Assembly (NCBI GenBank): GCA_022843025.1
Contig: JALHOL010000005.1
Span: forward strand, 124,001-188,000
Source: Paracoccaceae bacterium
GTDB taxonomy: Bacteria > Pseudomonadota > Alphaproteobacteria > Rhodobacterales > Rhodobacteraceae
Direction: 5' to 3'
DNA: 64,000 nt
Below are positions 49,990 to 58,393 of the stretch, piece by piece. The notes under the pieces were generated by a model. That model had not been told where the DNA came from, made no database searches, and worked only from the letters and a program-made list of their open reading frames with translations. The translations under genes were made by a program, and so were the position numbers. The first letter of the stretch is position 1; the number at the start of each line of letters is the position of its first letter.

Positions 49990-51335
49990 GGCCGGGGTCG
50001 ATCCGCATCCGTTCGGCCATCGCGCTGTCGGTCATCGTCACGGCTTTGTGGCTGGCGACAGCGGTTCTGACCGCGCGGCTCTTGTCGGCGGAACTGGATG
50101 AGGTGTTCGATTCCGCGCTGCAGGAAACGGGGCAGCGCATCCTGCAACTGGCGGTGGTCGATGTTCTGAACCGCGAAGAGGCGGGCATCACCCGCCGCGT
50201 CACCGGCCTTGCCGCGCATGACGAACATTTCACCTATGTGGTGCGCGACGATCAGGGGGGTGTCCTGCTTACCTCGCACCGCGCCGATCCGGGCGATTTC
50301 CCCGCCTTCCCACAGCCCGGTTTCCACGAGGCAGAGGGCCATCGCTATTATCAGGAATCCGCCGTGCGCGGGACGGTCATCCTGACCATCGCCGAACCTC
50401 TTTCCCACCGGAAGGAGGTCGGGGTGGAAATGGCCATCGCGCTGGCCCTGCCGCTTTTGGTCATGGTGCCGCTGAGCGTGGTGGCCATCTTTTACGGGCT
50501 GGGCTTCGGGCTGCACCCGCTGGAGGCGCTGCGCAATCAGCTTTCGCGCCGGGGGGCCACGGCGCTTTCCCCGGTGGCGGTGGATGGATTGCCCGCCGAG
50601 CTGCGCCCGATTGCCGATACGGTGAATGATCTTCTGGCGCGGCTGGACATGGCCTTTGCCGCCGAACGCAGCTTTGCCGCCAATGCCGCGCACGAATTGC
50701 GCACGCCTCTGGCCGGGGCCTTGGCGCAGGTGCAGCGCCTGCGCCAGCAGACGACCGATACAGAGACCCGCCGCCGCGCGGATGAGGTGGAACAGACGCT
50801 GAAACGCCTGACACGCCTGTCGGAACGGCTGATGCAACTGGCCCGCGCCGAAGGGGCGCGTCTGGTCTCCGACAGCCCGACCGATCTTTGCGCCATCCTG
50901 TCGCTGGTGGTGCGCGACTTTGACCATGGGCCGGATGCGGGCCGCGTCGCCCTTGCCCTGCCCAATGCAGCTGTGATGTCGCTGGTGGACCCGGATGCCG
51001 TGGCCATCGTGGCGCGCAACCTGATCGAGAACGCTTTGCGCCACGGGCAGGCCGGGGCGGTGCAGGTCCGGCTGGATACGGGCGGCACCCTGACGGTTGA
51101 CAATGACAGCCCCGCCATTCCGCCCGAACAGCTTGCCCTGCTGACCGACAGGTTCGTCCGGGGCGCATCCGGGGGCGATGGCAGCGGGCTTGGCCTTGCC
51201 ATCGTGCAGACGATTGCCGGGCGCATCGGATCGGACCTGCGCCTTGACTCACCCCTTCCCGGGCAGACCGCCGGGTTCCGTGCTGCACTTCTGTTGCAGG
51301 CACATCCACCAAACAGAATGGACCCATTGCCATGA
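49986..51335 (+). CDS. Sensor histidine kinase, 449 aa
   Basis: TM1 is at about 9-33 and TM2 at about 150-178, leaving a periplasmic sensor region of roughly 115 residues (VFDSALQETGQRILQLAVVD..., DEHFTYVVRDDQGGVLLTS). A short HAMP-like linker follows, then the H-box AAHELRTPLAGALAQVQRLR with His near 237. The ATPase domain has NLIENALRHGQ (N box), VDNDSPAIP and GSGLGLAIVQTIAGR. This QseC-like layout pairs with the upstream response regulator. Its stop overlaps the VIT transporter start. Confidence 0.92.
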   Translation: MRPGSIRIRSAIALSVIVTALWLATAVLTARLLSAELDEVFDSALQETGQRILQLAVVDVLNREEAGITRRVTGLAAHDEHFTYVVRDDQGGVLLTSHRADPGDFPAFPQPGFHEAEGHRYYQESAVRGTVILTIAEPLSHRKEVGVEMAIALALPLLVMVPLSVVAIFYGLGFGLHPLEALRNQLSRRGATALSPVAVDGLPAELRPIADTVNDLLARLDMAFAAERSFAANAAHELRTPLAGALAQVQRLRQQTTDTETRRRADEVEQTLKRLTRLSERLMQLARAEGARLVSDSPTDLCAILSLVVRDFDHGPDAGRVALALPNAAVMSLVDPDAVAIVARNLIENALRHGQAGAVQVRLDTGGTLTVDNDSPAIPPEQLALLTDRFVRGASGGDGSGLGLAIVQTIAGRIGSDLRLDSPLPGQTAGFRAALLLQAHPPNRMDPLP

Positions 51336-52039
51336 CCCTTCCCTATCAATCCGCGCATGAGGAATTGCACTACCTTGACCGGGCTGGTTGGCTGCGCGCG
51401 GCTGTCCTTGGCGCGAATGACGGCATCGTATCGGTATCATCGCTGATCGTCGGGGTGGCCGCTGCCGACCCCAGCCGCGCCGCGATCCTGATTGCCGGGG
51501 CGGCCGGGCTGGCGGCGGGGGCGATGTCGATGGCCGCCGGGGAATATGTGTCGGTCAGTTCGCAATCGGATGTGGAACGCGCCGATATCGCGCGGGAACG
51601 GCAGGCCCTGCAGGACACGCCCGCCGCCGAGGAAAAGGAACTGGCGTCGATCTATGAATCCCGTGGCCTGTCGCCGGAAACCGCCGCGCTGGTCGCGCGC
51701 GAGCTGACTACGAAAGACGCGCTTGGCGCGCATATGCGCGATGAGCTGGGCCTGTCAGACCTGCACGCCGCCAATCCGTTGCAGGCGGCGCTGGCATCGG
51801 GGCTGACCTTCACGGTGGCGGCTGCGGTGCCGCTGGCCGCCGCCGCCATCGCGCCCGAGGCGCAGATCATTCCGGCGGTCGTTGTGGCCACGCTGATCAG
51901 CCTTGCCGGGCTTGGCGCGCTGGGGGCCTATGCCGGGGGCGCGCCGAAACTGCGGGCCACGGCGCGGGTGCTGTTCTGGGGCGCGGCGGCCATGGCGATC
52001 ACCGCGGGTGTGGGCCGGATCTTTGGCGTGTCGGTGTGA
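51332..52039 (+). CDS. VIT1/CCC1-family Fe2+/Mn2+ transporter, 235 aa
   Basis: This five-helix metal transporter has LRAAVLGANDGIVSVSSLIVGVAAADPS near 21-48 and AGLAAGAMSMAAGEYVSVSSQSDVERADIARE, the two hallmark segments of the family. A cytoplasmic acidic helical region follows (EEKELASIYESRGL, then TTKDALGAHMRDELGL) before the C-terminal helices. VIT/CCC1 proteins move iron or manganese out of the cytoplasm; the bacterial ferritin fusion partner (MbfA) is absent. It is translationally coupled to the sensor kinase, which is unusual and ties metal efflux to the redox genes across the promoter. Confidence 0.9.
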   Translation: MTLPYQSAHEELHYLDRAGWLRAAVLGANDGIVSVSSLIVGVAAADPSRAAILIAGAAGLAAGAMSMAAGEYVSVSSQSDVERADIARERQALQDTPAAEEKELASIYESRGLSPETAALVARELTTKDALGAHMRDELGLSDLHAANPLQAALASGLTFTVAAAVPLAAAAIAPEAQIIPAVVVATLISLAGLGALGAYAGGAPKLRATARVLFWGAAAMAITAGVGRIFGVSV

Positions 52040-52044
52040 TGGCC

Positions 52045-52065
52045 GCGGCGGTGTGCACCCGCCGC
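52045..52065. terminator. Bidirectional hairpin between VIT and thioesterase genes
   Basis: GCGGCGGTG-TG-CACCCGCCGC pairs with one bulged C, placed 5 bases after the VIT stop and 1 base before the convergent thioesterase stop. There is no T-run. Confidence 0.5.
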
Positions 52066-52066
52066 A

Positions 52067-52573
52067 TTACTCGGCCGTTTCGGGCATCAGGAAATGCCCG
52101 GTCCCTTGGGCGAACAGGCGGGATCGGTTGTCTTGCCACGCCTCGACATGCACTGATGCATAGCGGCGGCCAGAGCGGTTGACGCGCGCGCGGGCATAGG
52201 CATCACGCGGCAGGCCGGTGCGCAGATAATCCACTGTGAAATCAATGGTCTTGGGCAGGCGCAGCGGCGTGGCCGCAATCGCGGCGGGGTCCAGTTTACC
52301 TGCCTCCATCTCTTCCCACAGGATCGACCAGGACAGTTCGATGATCGCCGCCACCTCAAGGAAAGCCGCCGTCACCCCGCCATGCAGGGCGGGCAGCGCG
52401 GGATTGCCGATCAGCTTTTCGTCAAAGGGCAGGATGGCCGTCAGTTCGTCGCCGCGGCGGTCGAACTGGATGCCGAGGTATTGGATATAGGGCACGCCCG
52501 ACAGCAATGATTTCAGCGCGCCGTCGCGGCGCTGCTTGATCACCTGCACGGGTTCGGGTCTGGCGCGGGTCAT
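52067..52573 (-). CDS. PaaI-family hotdog thioesterase, 168 aa
   Basis: This is a hotdog-fold protein of the PaaI/YigI type: GVPYIQYLGIQFDRRGDELTAILPFDEKLIGNPALPALHGGVTAAFLEVAA contains the conserved HGG turn and active-site helix. TIDFTVDYLRTGLPRDAYARARVNRSGRRYASVHVEAW forms the strand region. It likely hydrolyses acyl-CoA esters. It starts 4 bases inside the end of a second thioesterase gene and forms a pair with it. The substrate is unknown. Confidence 0.85.
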   Translation of the reverse strand: MTRARPEPVQVIKQRRDGALKSLLSGVPYIQYLGIQFDRRGDELTAILPFDEKLIGNPALPALHGGVTAAFLEVAAIIELSWSILWEEMEAGKLDPAAIAATPLRLPKTIDFTVDYLRTGLPRDAYARARVNRSGRRYASVHVEAWQDNRSRLFAQGTGHFLMPETAE

Positions 52574-53016
52574 GTCATCCCCTTTGGTCGGTCAAGGGTG
52601 AAGGCCCCGGTGGCGGCAGCGACAGGGCGGGTGTCATCTTCATCCGTCGCGGTGACGCGGACAAAGGCGACAGAGCGGGTGACGTGATAGCATTCCGCCC
52701 GCGCGGTGATGGTCTGGCCCGGCGTGGCGGCGCGGAAATAGTCGATCCGCAGGTCCAGCGTCGCGGTGGTGGTGGGGGCCGCCGGGTGACACATCACCGC
52801 CGCCCCGCTGGCCGTATCCATCAGCGCCGACACCGCGCCGCCATGCAGGACGCCCGTCGCCGGATCGCCCACGAAACGCTGGTCATAGGGCATGGTCATT
52901 ACCACCCGCCCTTCGCCCAGACTTTCCAGCCGCATTCCCAACGCGCGGGAATGGGGGATCGCCTCGATGAAGCGCCGCGCAAGCGCCACCACATCCGGTG
53001 CCGTAAGGTCGCTCAT
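52570..53016 (-). CDS. PaaI-family hotdog thioesterase, 148 aa
   Basis: This is a shorter relative of its neighbour: FIEAIPHSRALGMRLESLGEGRVVMTMPYDQRFVGDPATGVLHGGAVSALMDTASGAA has the HGG motif with the Asp of the active-site helix, and LDLRIDYFRAATPGQTITARAECYHVTRSVAFVRV the core strands. The ATG at 53016 has AAGGGG upstream; a longer frame begins at 53091 without conservation. Together with the next gene it forms a thioesterase pair divergent from the MerR/beta-oxidation operon, probably clearing stalled acyl-CoA. Confidence 0.85.
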   Translation of the reverse strand: MSDLTAPDVVALARRFIEAIPHSRALGMRLESLGEGRVVMTMPYDQRFVGDPATGVLHGGAVSALMDTASGAAVMCHPAAPTTTATLDLRIDYFRAATPGQTITARAECYHVTRSVAFVRVTATDEDDTRPVAAATGAFTLDRPKGMT

Positions 53017-53154
53017 TGCCAAACCCCTTTTGCACCCATTAATCCGCGCCCCGCCCGCGATGTGCAAGACCTGCCCTATGGTCAGCGTCACCCTCAGGCG
53101 GCGATTGCGCGATGGCCCCGGTTGGGCCTATGCTGATCTGGTAGGAGTACGCCG

Positions 53155-53538
53155 ATGTCCGAGACCCGCCTCAGCTTCAAGGAGATGTGCGCGAAGTTCG
53201 ACGTGACGCCGCGCACGCTGCGGTATTACGAATATATCGAACTGTTGCAGCCCGAAAAGGAAGGCCGCGCCCGGTTCTATGGCCCGCGCGAGGTGGCGCG
53301 GATGACGCTGATCCTGCGCGGACGGCGGTTCGGTTTCAGCCTTGAGGAAATCCGCCAATGGCTGCTGATCTATCGGCAAAAAGGCACGCGGCCACAGCTT
53401 GAGGCATGGCTTTCAATGGCCGACCGCCAGCTTGCCGCCCTGTCGGCGCAGGTGGAAGAGATGCAGACCTCGATCGCCGATCTGCACGCGCTGCGCGAGA
53501 CGGCGGTGGATGAGCTGTCAAAGCTGCCAGAAGACTGA
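53155..53538 (+). CDS. MerR-family regulator 1 of beta-oxidation, 127 aa
   Basis: This is a short MerR protein: the helix-turn-helix with TPRTLRYYEYIELLQPEKEGRARFYGPREVARMTLILRGRRFGFSLEEIRQWLL (residues 17-67 in pieces), then a coiled-coil dimer helix (WLSMADRQLAALSAQVEEMQ). No metal-binding Cys is seen, as expected for the acyl-CoA/LiuR-like branch. It is closely related to the next MerR gene. The first repeats of a 14-bp tandem array overlap its stop codon. Confidence 0.88.
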   Translation: MSETRLSFKEMCAKFDVTPRTLRYYEYIELLQPEKEGRARFYGPREVARMTLILRGRRFGFSLEEIRQWLLIYRQKGTRPQLEAWLSMADRQLAALSAQVEEMQTSIADLHALRETAVDELSKLPED

Positions 53539-53587
53539 TCTCCGTAGACTGATCTCGACAGACTGATCTCCACAGACCGAACCCCGC
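53532..53587 (+). repeat. 14-bp tandem repeats, four units
   Basis: Unit AGACTGATCTCCGT at 53532 is followed by AGACTGATCTCGAC (53546), AGACTGATCTCCAC (53560) and a degraded AGACCGAACCCCGC (53574). The stop codon of the first MerR gene falls inside unit 1. Confidence 0.9.
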
Positions 53588-53650
53588 ACGTCCCGCGTCA
53601 CGCCCGACCTCGGGCCACGACATAACGTCATGCGGGACCGTGACGCCACG

Positions 53651-53671
53651 TTACGTTTACGTTCACGTCAA
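53651..53671. promoter_or_regulatory. ACGT-rich candidate MerR operator before regulator 2
   Basis: The sequence from 53651 has ACGT steps at 53653, 53659 and 53666 flanked by TTACG and CGTCAA ends, about 70 bases before the second MerR start. LiuR-type MerR operators are built from such ACGT half-sites (TTNACGT...ACGTNAA), so this may be its own binding site. Confidence 0.4.
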
Positions 53672-53738
53672 CTCGTCTGGTAAGGTTCCGTAACATCACC
53701 AGATTCCGTGCATCATTGGATGCAAGACGAGTGAACAG

Positions 53739-54152
53739 ATGACCGCACCACTGACCGCCAAGGAAGACCTGCTGACAATCCGCGACATGTGCGCCGCCTT
53801 TGACGTGACGCCGCGCACCCTGCGGTTCTATGAGGCGAAGGAACTGCTGTCGCCCGTCCGGCGCGGCACCGCGCGCTTTTACACCTATCGCGACCGCGCG
53901 CGGCTGAAGTTGATCCTGCGCGGCAAACGCTTTGGCTTTTCGCTGGAGGATATCCGCCAGCTGCTGGACATGTACGACCGCGACGGCCGCCAGCAAGAGG
54001 CGCAATTGCGCCGCACCTTCGAGGTGGCGCAGGACCGGCTGGCCCAGATGGAACGCCAGCGCGCCGAGCTGGATGAGGCGATTGCCGAACTGAAAGACCA
54101 GATCGCCTGGGGAGAGGGCATGTTGGCCGCTTTCCAGAAGGCCGCAGAATAG
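53739..54152 (+). CDS. MerR-family regulator 2 of beta-oxidation, 137 aa
   Basis: It is homologous to the previous regulator: [66 protein letters not shown], then a longer coiled coil ([28 protein letters not shown]). It has no metal-binding Cys. It precedes the acyl-CoA dehydrogenase by 58 bases and is probably the direct regulator of the operon, perhaps sensing an acyl-CoA. The two MerR genes look like an old tandem duplication with diverged C-termini. Confidence 0.88.
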   Translation: MTAPLTAKEDLLTIRDMCAAFDVTPRTLRFYEAKELLSPVRRGTARFYTYRDRARLKLILRGKRFGFSLEDIRQLLDMYDRDGRQQEAQLRRTFEVAQDRLAQMERQRAELDEAIAELKDQIAWGEGMLAAFQKAAE

Positions 54153-54210
54153 CGCCGCAAGGCCAGAAACAGAACACGACCGCCCGAAGTTCGACCGGAG
54201 GAGACCGCCG

Positions 54211-55989
54211 ATGCCCAGCTACACCGCGCCCGTCAAGGACATGCAATTCGTGCTCCATGACCTGTTGCAGATCACCACATCTGACATTCCCGGCTATGCC
54301 GATCTGGATGCGGGTTTCACCGCCGCCGTGCTGGAGGAAGCGGGCAAGCTGGCCTCGGACGTGCTGGCACCGCTGAACGCGGTGGGGGATCGTGAGGGTT
54401 GCGTGCTGGAAAACGGCGTGGTCCGCACGCCCACGGGGTTCAAGGCGGCTTTCGATCAGTTGAAAGAAGGCGGCTGGACCGCGCTGGATTGCGATCCTGA
54501 TTATGGCGGGCAAGGGCTGCCATACCTCATGGGCACCGCGGTGGGCGAGATTTTCGTGGCCGCCAACATGGCGCTGAACATGTATCAGGGCCTGACCCAC
54601 GGCGCCTATTCCGCGATCCATGTGCATGGCACGGCCGACCAGAAGGCAACCTATCTGCCCAAGATGGTATCCTGCGACTGGACCGGCACCATGAACCTGA
54701 CCGAGCCGCATTGCGGCACCGATCTGGGGATGATGCGCACCAAGGCCGAACCGCAGGCGGATGGCAGCTACAAGATCACCGGGCAGAAGATCTTCATCTC
54801 GGCCGGTGAACACGACATGGCCGAGAACATCATCCATCTGGTGCTGGCCAAGGCCCCGGGCGGGGGTGAGGGGACGAAGGGCATCTCGCTTTTCATCGTG
54901 CCGAAGTTTCTGGTCAATGCCGACGGGTCGCTGGGGCAGCGCAACAGCCTTTCGGTCGGCAAGATCGAAGAAAAGATGGGCATTCACGGCAATGCCACCT
55001 GCGTGATGAACTATGACGGGGCGACCGGCTGGCTGCTGGGCGACCTGCACAAGGGCATGCGCGCCATGTTCACCATGATGAACGAAGCCCGCATCGGCGT
55101 GGGCGTGCAGGGCTATGCCGTGGCCGAGGCCGCCTATCAAAACGCGGTCGCCTATGCCAAGGACCGGCTTCAGGGCCGCGACGTGACCGGGGTGAAGAAC
55201 GCCGCCGGTCCGGCCGATCCGCTGATCGTGCATCCCGATATCCGCCGCAACCTGATGGATCAGAAAAGCTTTGTCGAAGGCGCCCGCGCCTTCACCTTCT
55301 GGGGCGCCTCGTTGATCGACCGGGCGCACCGCACCGGCGATGACAGCGCCGAGGGGCTGATTTCGCTGCTTACCCCCGTCATCAAGGGCTTCCAGACCGA
55401 CAAGGGGTTCGATGTCGCCGTCGCCGCGCAGCAGGTCTATGGCGGGCATGGCTATATCGAAGAATGGGGCATGTCCCAATTCGCCCGCGATGCCCGGATC
55501 GCAATGATCTATGAAGGCGCCAACGGGATTCAGGCGCTGGACCTGGTGGCGCGCAAGCTGGCCGCGGATGGCGGCAAGCATGTGATGGCCTTCTTTGATC
55601 TGGTGAAGACCTTCGTGAAGGAAAACGAAGAGGACACCCGGCTGAAAGCAGGCTTCCTTGACCCGCTGAAACAGGCGTCCAAGGCGATGCAGGGCGCGGG
55701 GATGTATTTCATGCAGAACGGCATGAAATCGCCCAATGCGGCGCTGTCGGGCAGCTATGATTTCATGCATCTGATGGGCCATGTCTGCCTTGGCCTGATG
55801 TGGGCCAAGATGGCAAAGGCCGCCTATGCCGCGCTGGATGCGGGGGCTGCGGATCGCGACTTCTACGAGGCCAAGATCGCCACGGGCCGCTACTACATGG
55901 CCCGCCAACTGCCCGCCTGCGCGATGCATCTGGCGCGGATCGAGTCCGGCGCGGAACCGGTGATGGCGCTGACGGCAGAGGCGTTCTAA
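54211..55989 (+). CDS. Acyl-CoA dehydrogenase, long type with C-terminal extension, 592 aa
   Basis: This FadE-like family has an extra C-terminal domain (about 450-592). The dehydrogenase core shows [40 protein letters not shown] near 160-200, [12 protein letters not shown], and [37 protein letters not shown], where the Glu in IYEGANGIQ is the usual catalytic base. It starts fatty acyl-CoA oxidation with ETF as acceptor. GGAGGAG lies 7 bases before the ATG. It is the first enzyme of the operon that continues to FadJ. Confidence 0.93.
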   Translation: MPSYTAPVKDMQFVLHDLLQITTSDIPGYADLDAGFTAAVLEEAGKLASDVLAPLNAVGDREGCVLENGVVRTPTGFKAAFDQLKEGGWTALDCDPDYGGQGLPYLMGTAVGEIFVAANMALNMYQGLTHGAYSAIHVHGTADQKATYLPKMVSCDWTGTMNLTEPHCGTDLGMMRTKAEPQADGSYKITGQKIFISAGEHDMAENIIHLVLAKAPGGGEGTKGISLFIVPKFLVNADGSLGQRNSLSVGKIEEKMGIHGNATCVMNYDGATGWLLGDLHKGMRAMFTMMNEARIGVGVQGYAVAEAAYQNAVAYAKDRLQGRDVTGVKNAAGPADPLIVHPDIRRNLMDQKSFVEGARAFTFWGASLIDRAHRTGDDSAEGLISLLTPVIKGFQTDKGFDVAVAAQQVYGGHGYIEEWGMSQFARDARIAMIYEGANGIQALDLVARKLAADGGKHVMAFFDLVKTFVKENEEDTRLKAGFLDPLKQASKAMQGAGMYFMQNGMKSPNAALSGSYDFMHLMGHVCLGLMWAKMAKAAYAALDAGAADRDFYEAKIATGRYYMARQLPACAMHLARIESGAEPVMALTAEAF

Positions 55990-56009
55990 GGTTCGGGGGC
56001 AACATATCC

Positions 56010-56044
56010 GGGGGCCACGAATTTTCTGCGAAAATTCAGCCCCC
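56010..56044. repeat. Nested hairpin after the acyl-CoA dehydrogenase gene
   Basis: The core GAATTTTC-TGC-GAAAATTC (56019-56037) is identical to 19666-19684 and is enclosed here by GGGGGC/GCCCCC arms. It lies 20 bases after the stop codon and may weaken transcription into the rest of the operon. Confidence 0.65.
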
Positions 56045-56068
56045 GCGCCCCAGATCAAAGGAGGCCTC

Positions 56069-56281
56069 ATGCCAAAACGCTTTCGCCTGACCCGCCGTTT
56101 CCCCGTCGCCATGACCGAGGACGGCTATCGCAAGCTGAAGCGCTTTGCGCAGGAGGCAGGGCTGGATGAGGGTGAGGCGCTGTCGTTCTTGTTCGAGAAT
56201 TTCGACAGCGTGACGCATACGGAAAACCTGACCCACCGCCTGCGCCTGTTCAATTCGGAACTGGAAGACCGAAAGCGGTAG
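56069..56281 (+). CDS. Small conserved-looking protein in beta-oxidation operon, 70 aa
   Basis: The product starts MPKRFRLTRRFPVAMTEDGY and is highly charged. RKLKRFAQEAGLDEGEALSFLFENFDSV suggests two short helices. The end (NLTHRLRLFNSELEDRKR) is basic/acidic mixed. No family was recognised with confidence; it could be a small DNA- or protein-binding helper. AAAGGAGG lies 6 bases before the ATG, a strong site. It is followed by a repeat element that separates it from the GST gene. Confidence 0.72.
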   Translation: MPKRFRLTRRFPVAMTEDGYRKLKRFAQEAGLDEGEALSFLFENFDSVTHTENLTHRLRLFNSELEDRKR

Positions 56282-56304
56282 TGCGGGATGGAGAGGGAGG
56301 AATT

Positions 56305-56513
56305 GGGTATTTGGGCCAAGATGAAAGGGCATGGTCACGCTGCATCCCGAGCCTGGGGTTTGGCTAACCTTCGGGCGGAATGCAGCGCTTCACCTTGGGC
56401 GGTCATCGGCTCCCCAGCCTGTACCGCGAGACAGACTCTGACGCTTAAAGATTAAGGAAATGTTGCTTCATCTTGGCGAAAATACCCTGGGGGTCCGGGG
56501 GTGAAGCCCCCGG
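56305..56513. repeat. Dispersed ~200-bp element with inverted ends, copy 2
   Basis: The left end GGGTATTTGGGCCAAGATGA (56305) and the right end around 56461-56487 (GCTTCATCTTGGCGAAAATA...) are inverted copies matching at about 21 of 27 positions. The right half, 56388-56500, is similar to 2391-2508. A CCGGGGG-TGAAG-CCCCCGG hairpin closes the right edge (56495-56513). No coding frame was seen. Confidence 0.65.
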
Positions 56514-56535
56514 GTGCCGGGGCAGGGAGGGACGG

Positions 56536-57171
56536 ATGACGATGAAGCTCTATTGTTTTGGCGAAAGCGGCAACGCGTATAAATGTGCGCTGGCCCTGAC
56601 GCTGACCGATACGGAATGGACGCCGGTTTTCGTGGACTTCTTCAAGGGCGAGGCGCGCAGCGACGCCTTTCGCGCCATCAACCCGATGGGCGAGGTCCCC
56701 GTTCTGGTGGACGGCGATACCACGCTGTCGCAATCGGGCGTGATCCTGGACTACATCAGTTCCAAGACCGGCAAGATGGGCGGCCGGTTGGCGGCGGAAC
56801 GGCGCGAGGTGTTGCGCTGGCTGTTCTGGGACAATCACAAGCTGTCCACCCAGATCGGGACGACGCGGTTCCTGTCCAACTTCCTGCCCGCCGACAAGCG
56901 GCCCGAAGGCGTGATCCCCTTTCTGCAGGGGCGGCTGAAGGCGGCCTACACGGTGCTGAACGATCATCTGGCGGGGCGGACATGGATGGTGGGCGATGCG
57001 CCGACGATCGCCGATCTGTCCTGCTGCGGGTATCTTTATTACCCCGAACCCTACGGCTTTGACCGCAAGGACTGGCACCATATCGACCGTTGGCTGGATG
57101 GCATCGCCGCCCTGCCCGGTTGGAAACACCCCTATGACATGATGCCCGGCAACCCCAGCGACCGGGCATAA
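56536..57171 (+). CDS. Glutathione S-transferase in beta-oxidation operon, 211 aa
   Basis: The thioredoxin-fold N-terminus has KLYCFGESGNAYKCALALTLTD (Ser near 12) with INPMGEVPVLVDGDTTLSQSGVILDYI, the cis-Pro and glutathione-binding Ser. The helical domain has WMVGDAPTIADLSCCGYLYY. It is a full-length cytosolic GST. GGAGGGACGG precedes the ATG at 56536; a second ATG lies two codons on. The substrate is unknown, though its place between acyl-CoA dehydrogenase and thiolase suggests a link to acyl or peroxide detoxification. Confidence 0.88.
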   Translation: MTMKLYCFGESGNAYKCALALTLTDTEWTPVFVDFFKGEARSDAFRAINPMGEVPVLVDGDTTLSQSGVILDYISSKTGKMGGRLAAERREVLRWLFWDNHKLSTQIGTTRFLSNFLPADKRPEGVIPFLQGRLKAAYTVLNDHLAGRTWMVGDAPTIADLSCCGYLYYPEPYGFDRKDWHHIDRWLDGIAALPGWKHPYDMMPGNPSDRA

Positions 57172-57181
57172 GGAGACGACG

Positions 57182-58393
57182 ATGATCGACGCATATATCT
57201 ATGACACCGTCCGCAGCCCGCGCGGCAAAGGCCGCGCAGATGGGGCGCTGCATGAGCTGACCTCGGTCGCGCTGTCGGCCAAGGTTCTGAACGCGATCAA
57301 GGATCGCAACGGGCTGGAGGGGCACGCGGTTGAGGATGTGATCTGGGGCAATGTCACCCAGGTGGGCGAACAGGGCGGCTGTCTGGCGCGGTCTGCGGTG
57401 CTGGCCTCCGACCTGGATCAATCGATCCCGGGTTTGGCCATCAACCGGTTCTGCGCGTCGGGGATGGAGGCGGTGAACCTTGCCGCCAATCAGATCCGGG
57501 GCGGTGCCGGGTCGGCCTATATCGCCGGCGGGGTCGAGATGATGGGCCGCGTTGCCATGGGCAGCGATGGGGCGGCGATTGCCGTGGACCCGAGCCTTGC
57601 GATGAAGACCTATTTCGTCCCGCAGGGCATCAGCGCCGATATCATCGCCACCGAATATGGCTTTACCCGCGACATGGCAGATGCACTGGCCGTGGAATCC
57701 CAGCGCCGGGCGGCGGCGGCCTGGGCCGATGGGCGGTTTGCGAAATCCGTCATCACCATCCGCGACCAGAACGGTCTGCCGATCCTGTCCACTGACGAAT
57801 ACATGCGCCCCGGCACGGATATGCAGAGCCTGGGCGCGCTGAAGGCCAGCTTCAAGGACATGGGCGAGGTGATGCCCGGCTTCGACAAGATCGCCCTGAT
57901 GAAATACCCGCATCTGGAGCGGATCGAGCATATCCACCATGCCGGAAATTCCAGCGGCATCGTGGACGGGGCCGCCGCCGTGCTGATCGGCGATGCCGAG
58001 TTCGGCCGCGCCTATGGGTTGAAGCCGCGGGCGCGCATCCTGTCGACGGCCAAGATCGGCACGGATCCCACGATCATGCTGACCGGGCCGGTGCCGGTGA
58101 CAGAGAAAATCCTACGCGACAGTGGCATGGCGATTTCAGACATTGATCTGTTCGAGGTGAACGAGGCTTTTGCGTCGGTCGTGCTGCGCTTCATGCAGGC
58201 CTTTGATGTGGACCCGGCGCTGGTGAACCCCAATGGCGGCTCTATCGCCATGGGTCACCCGCTGGGCGCGACCGGGGCGATCATCATCGGCACCCTGCTG
58301 GATGAGCTGGAACGCACGGGCAAGGGCGTGGGTCTGGCCACGCTGTGCATCGCATCCGGCATGGGTGCGGCCACGATCATCGAGAGGGTGTGA
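57182..58393 (+). CDS. fadA: Acetyl-CoA C-acyltransferase (thiolase), 403 aa
   Basis: This is a thiolase of normal length. The nucleophilic Cys lies in GLAINRFCASGMEAVNLAA near residue 92, the acid/base His in NPNGGSIAMGHPLGATGAII, and the second Cys in ATLCIASGMGAATIIE. NEAFASVVLRF is the usual third motif. It cleaves 3-ketoacyl-CoA to acetyl-CoA and a shortened acyl-CoA and pairs with FadJ at the end of the operon. Its stop overlaps the first cupin gene. Confidence 0.94.
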   Translation: MIDAYIYDTVRSPRGKGRADGALHELTSVALSAKVLNAIKDRNGLEGHAVEDVIWGNVTQVGEQGGCLARSAVLASDLDQSIPGLAINRFCASGMEAVNLAANQIRGGAGSAYIAGGVEMMGRVAMGSDGAAIAVDPSLAMKTYFVPQGISADIIATEYGFTRDMADALAVESQRRAAAAWADGRFAKSVITIRDQNGLPILSTDEYMRPGTDMQSLGALKASFKDMGEVMPGFDKIALMKYPHLERIEHIHHAGNSSGIVDGAAAVLIGDAEFGRAYGLKPRARILSTAKIGTDPTIMLTGPVPVTEKILRDSGMAISDIDLFEVNEAFASVVLRFMQAFDVDPALVNPNGGSIAMGHPLGATGAIIIGTLLDELERTGKGVGLATLCIASGMGAATIIERV

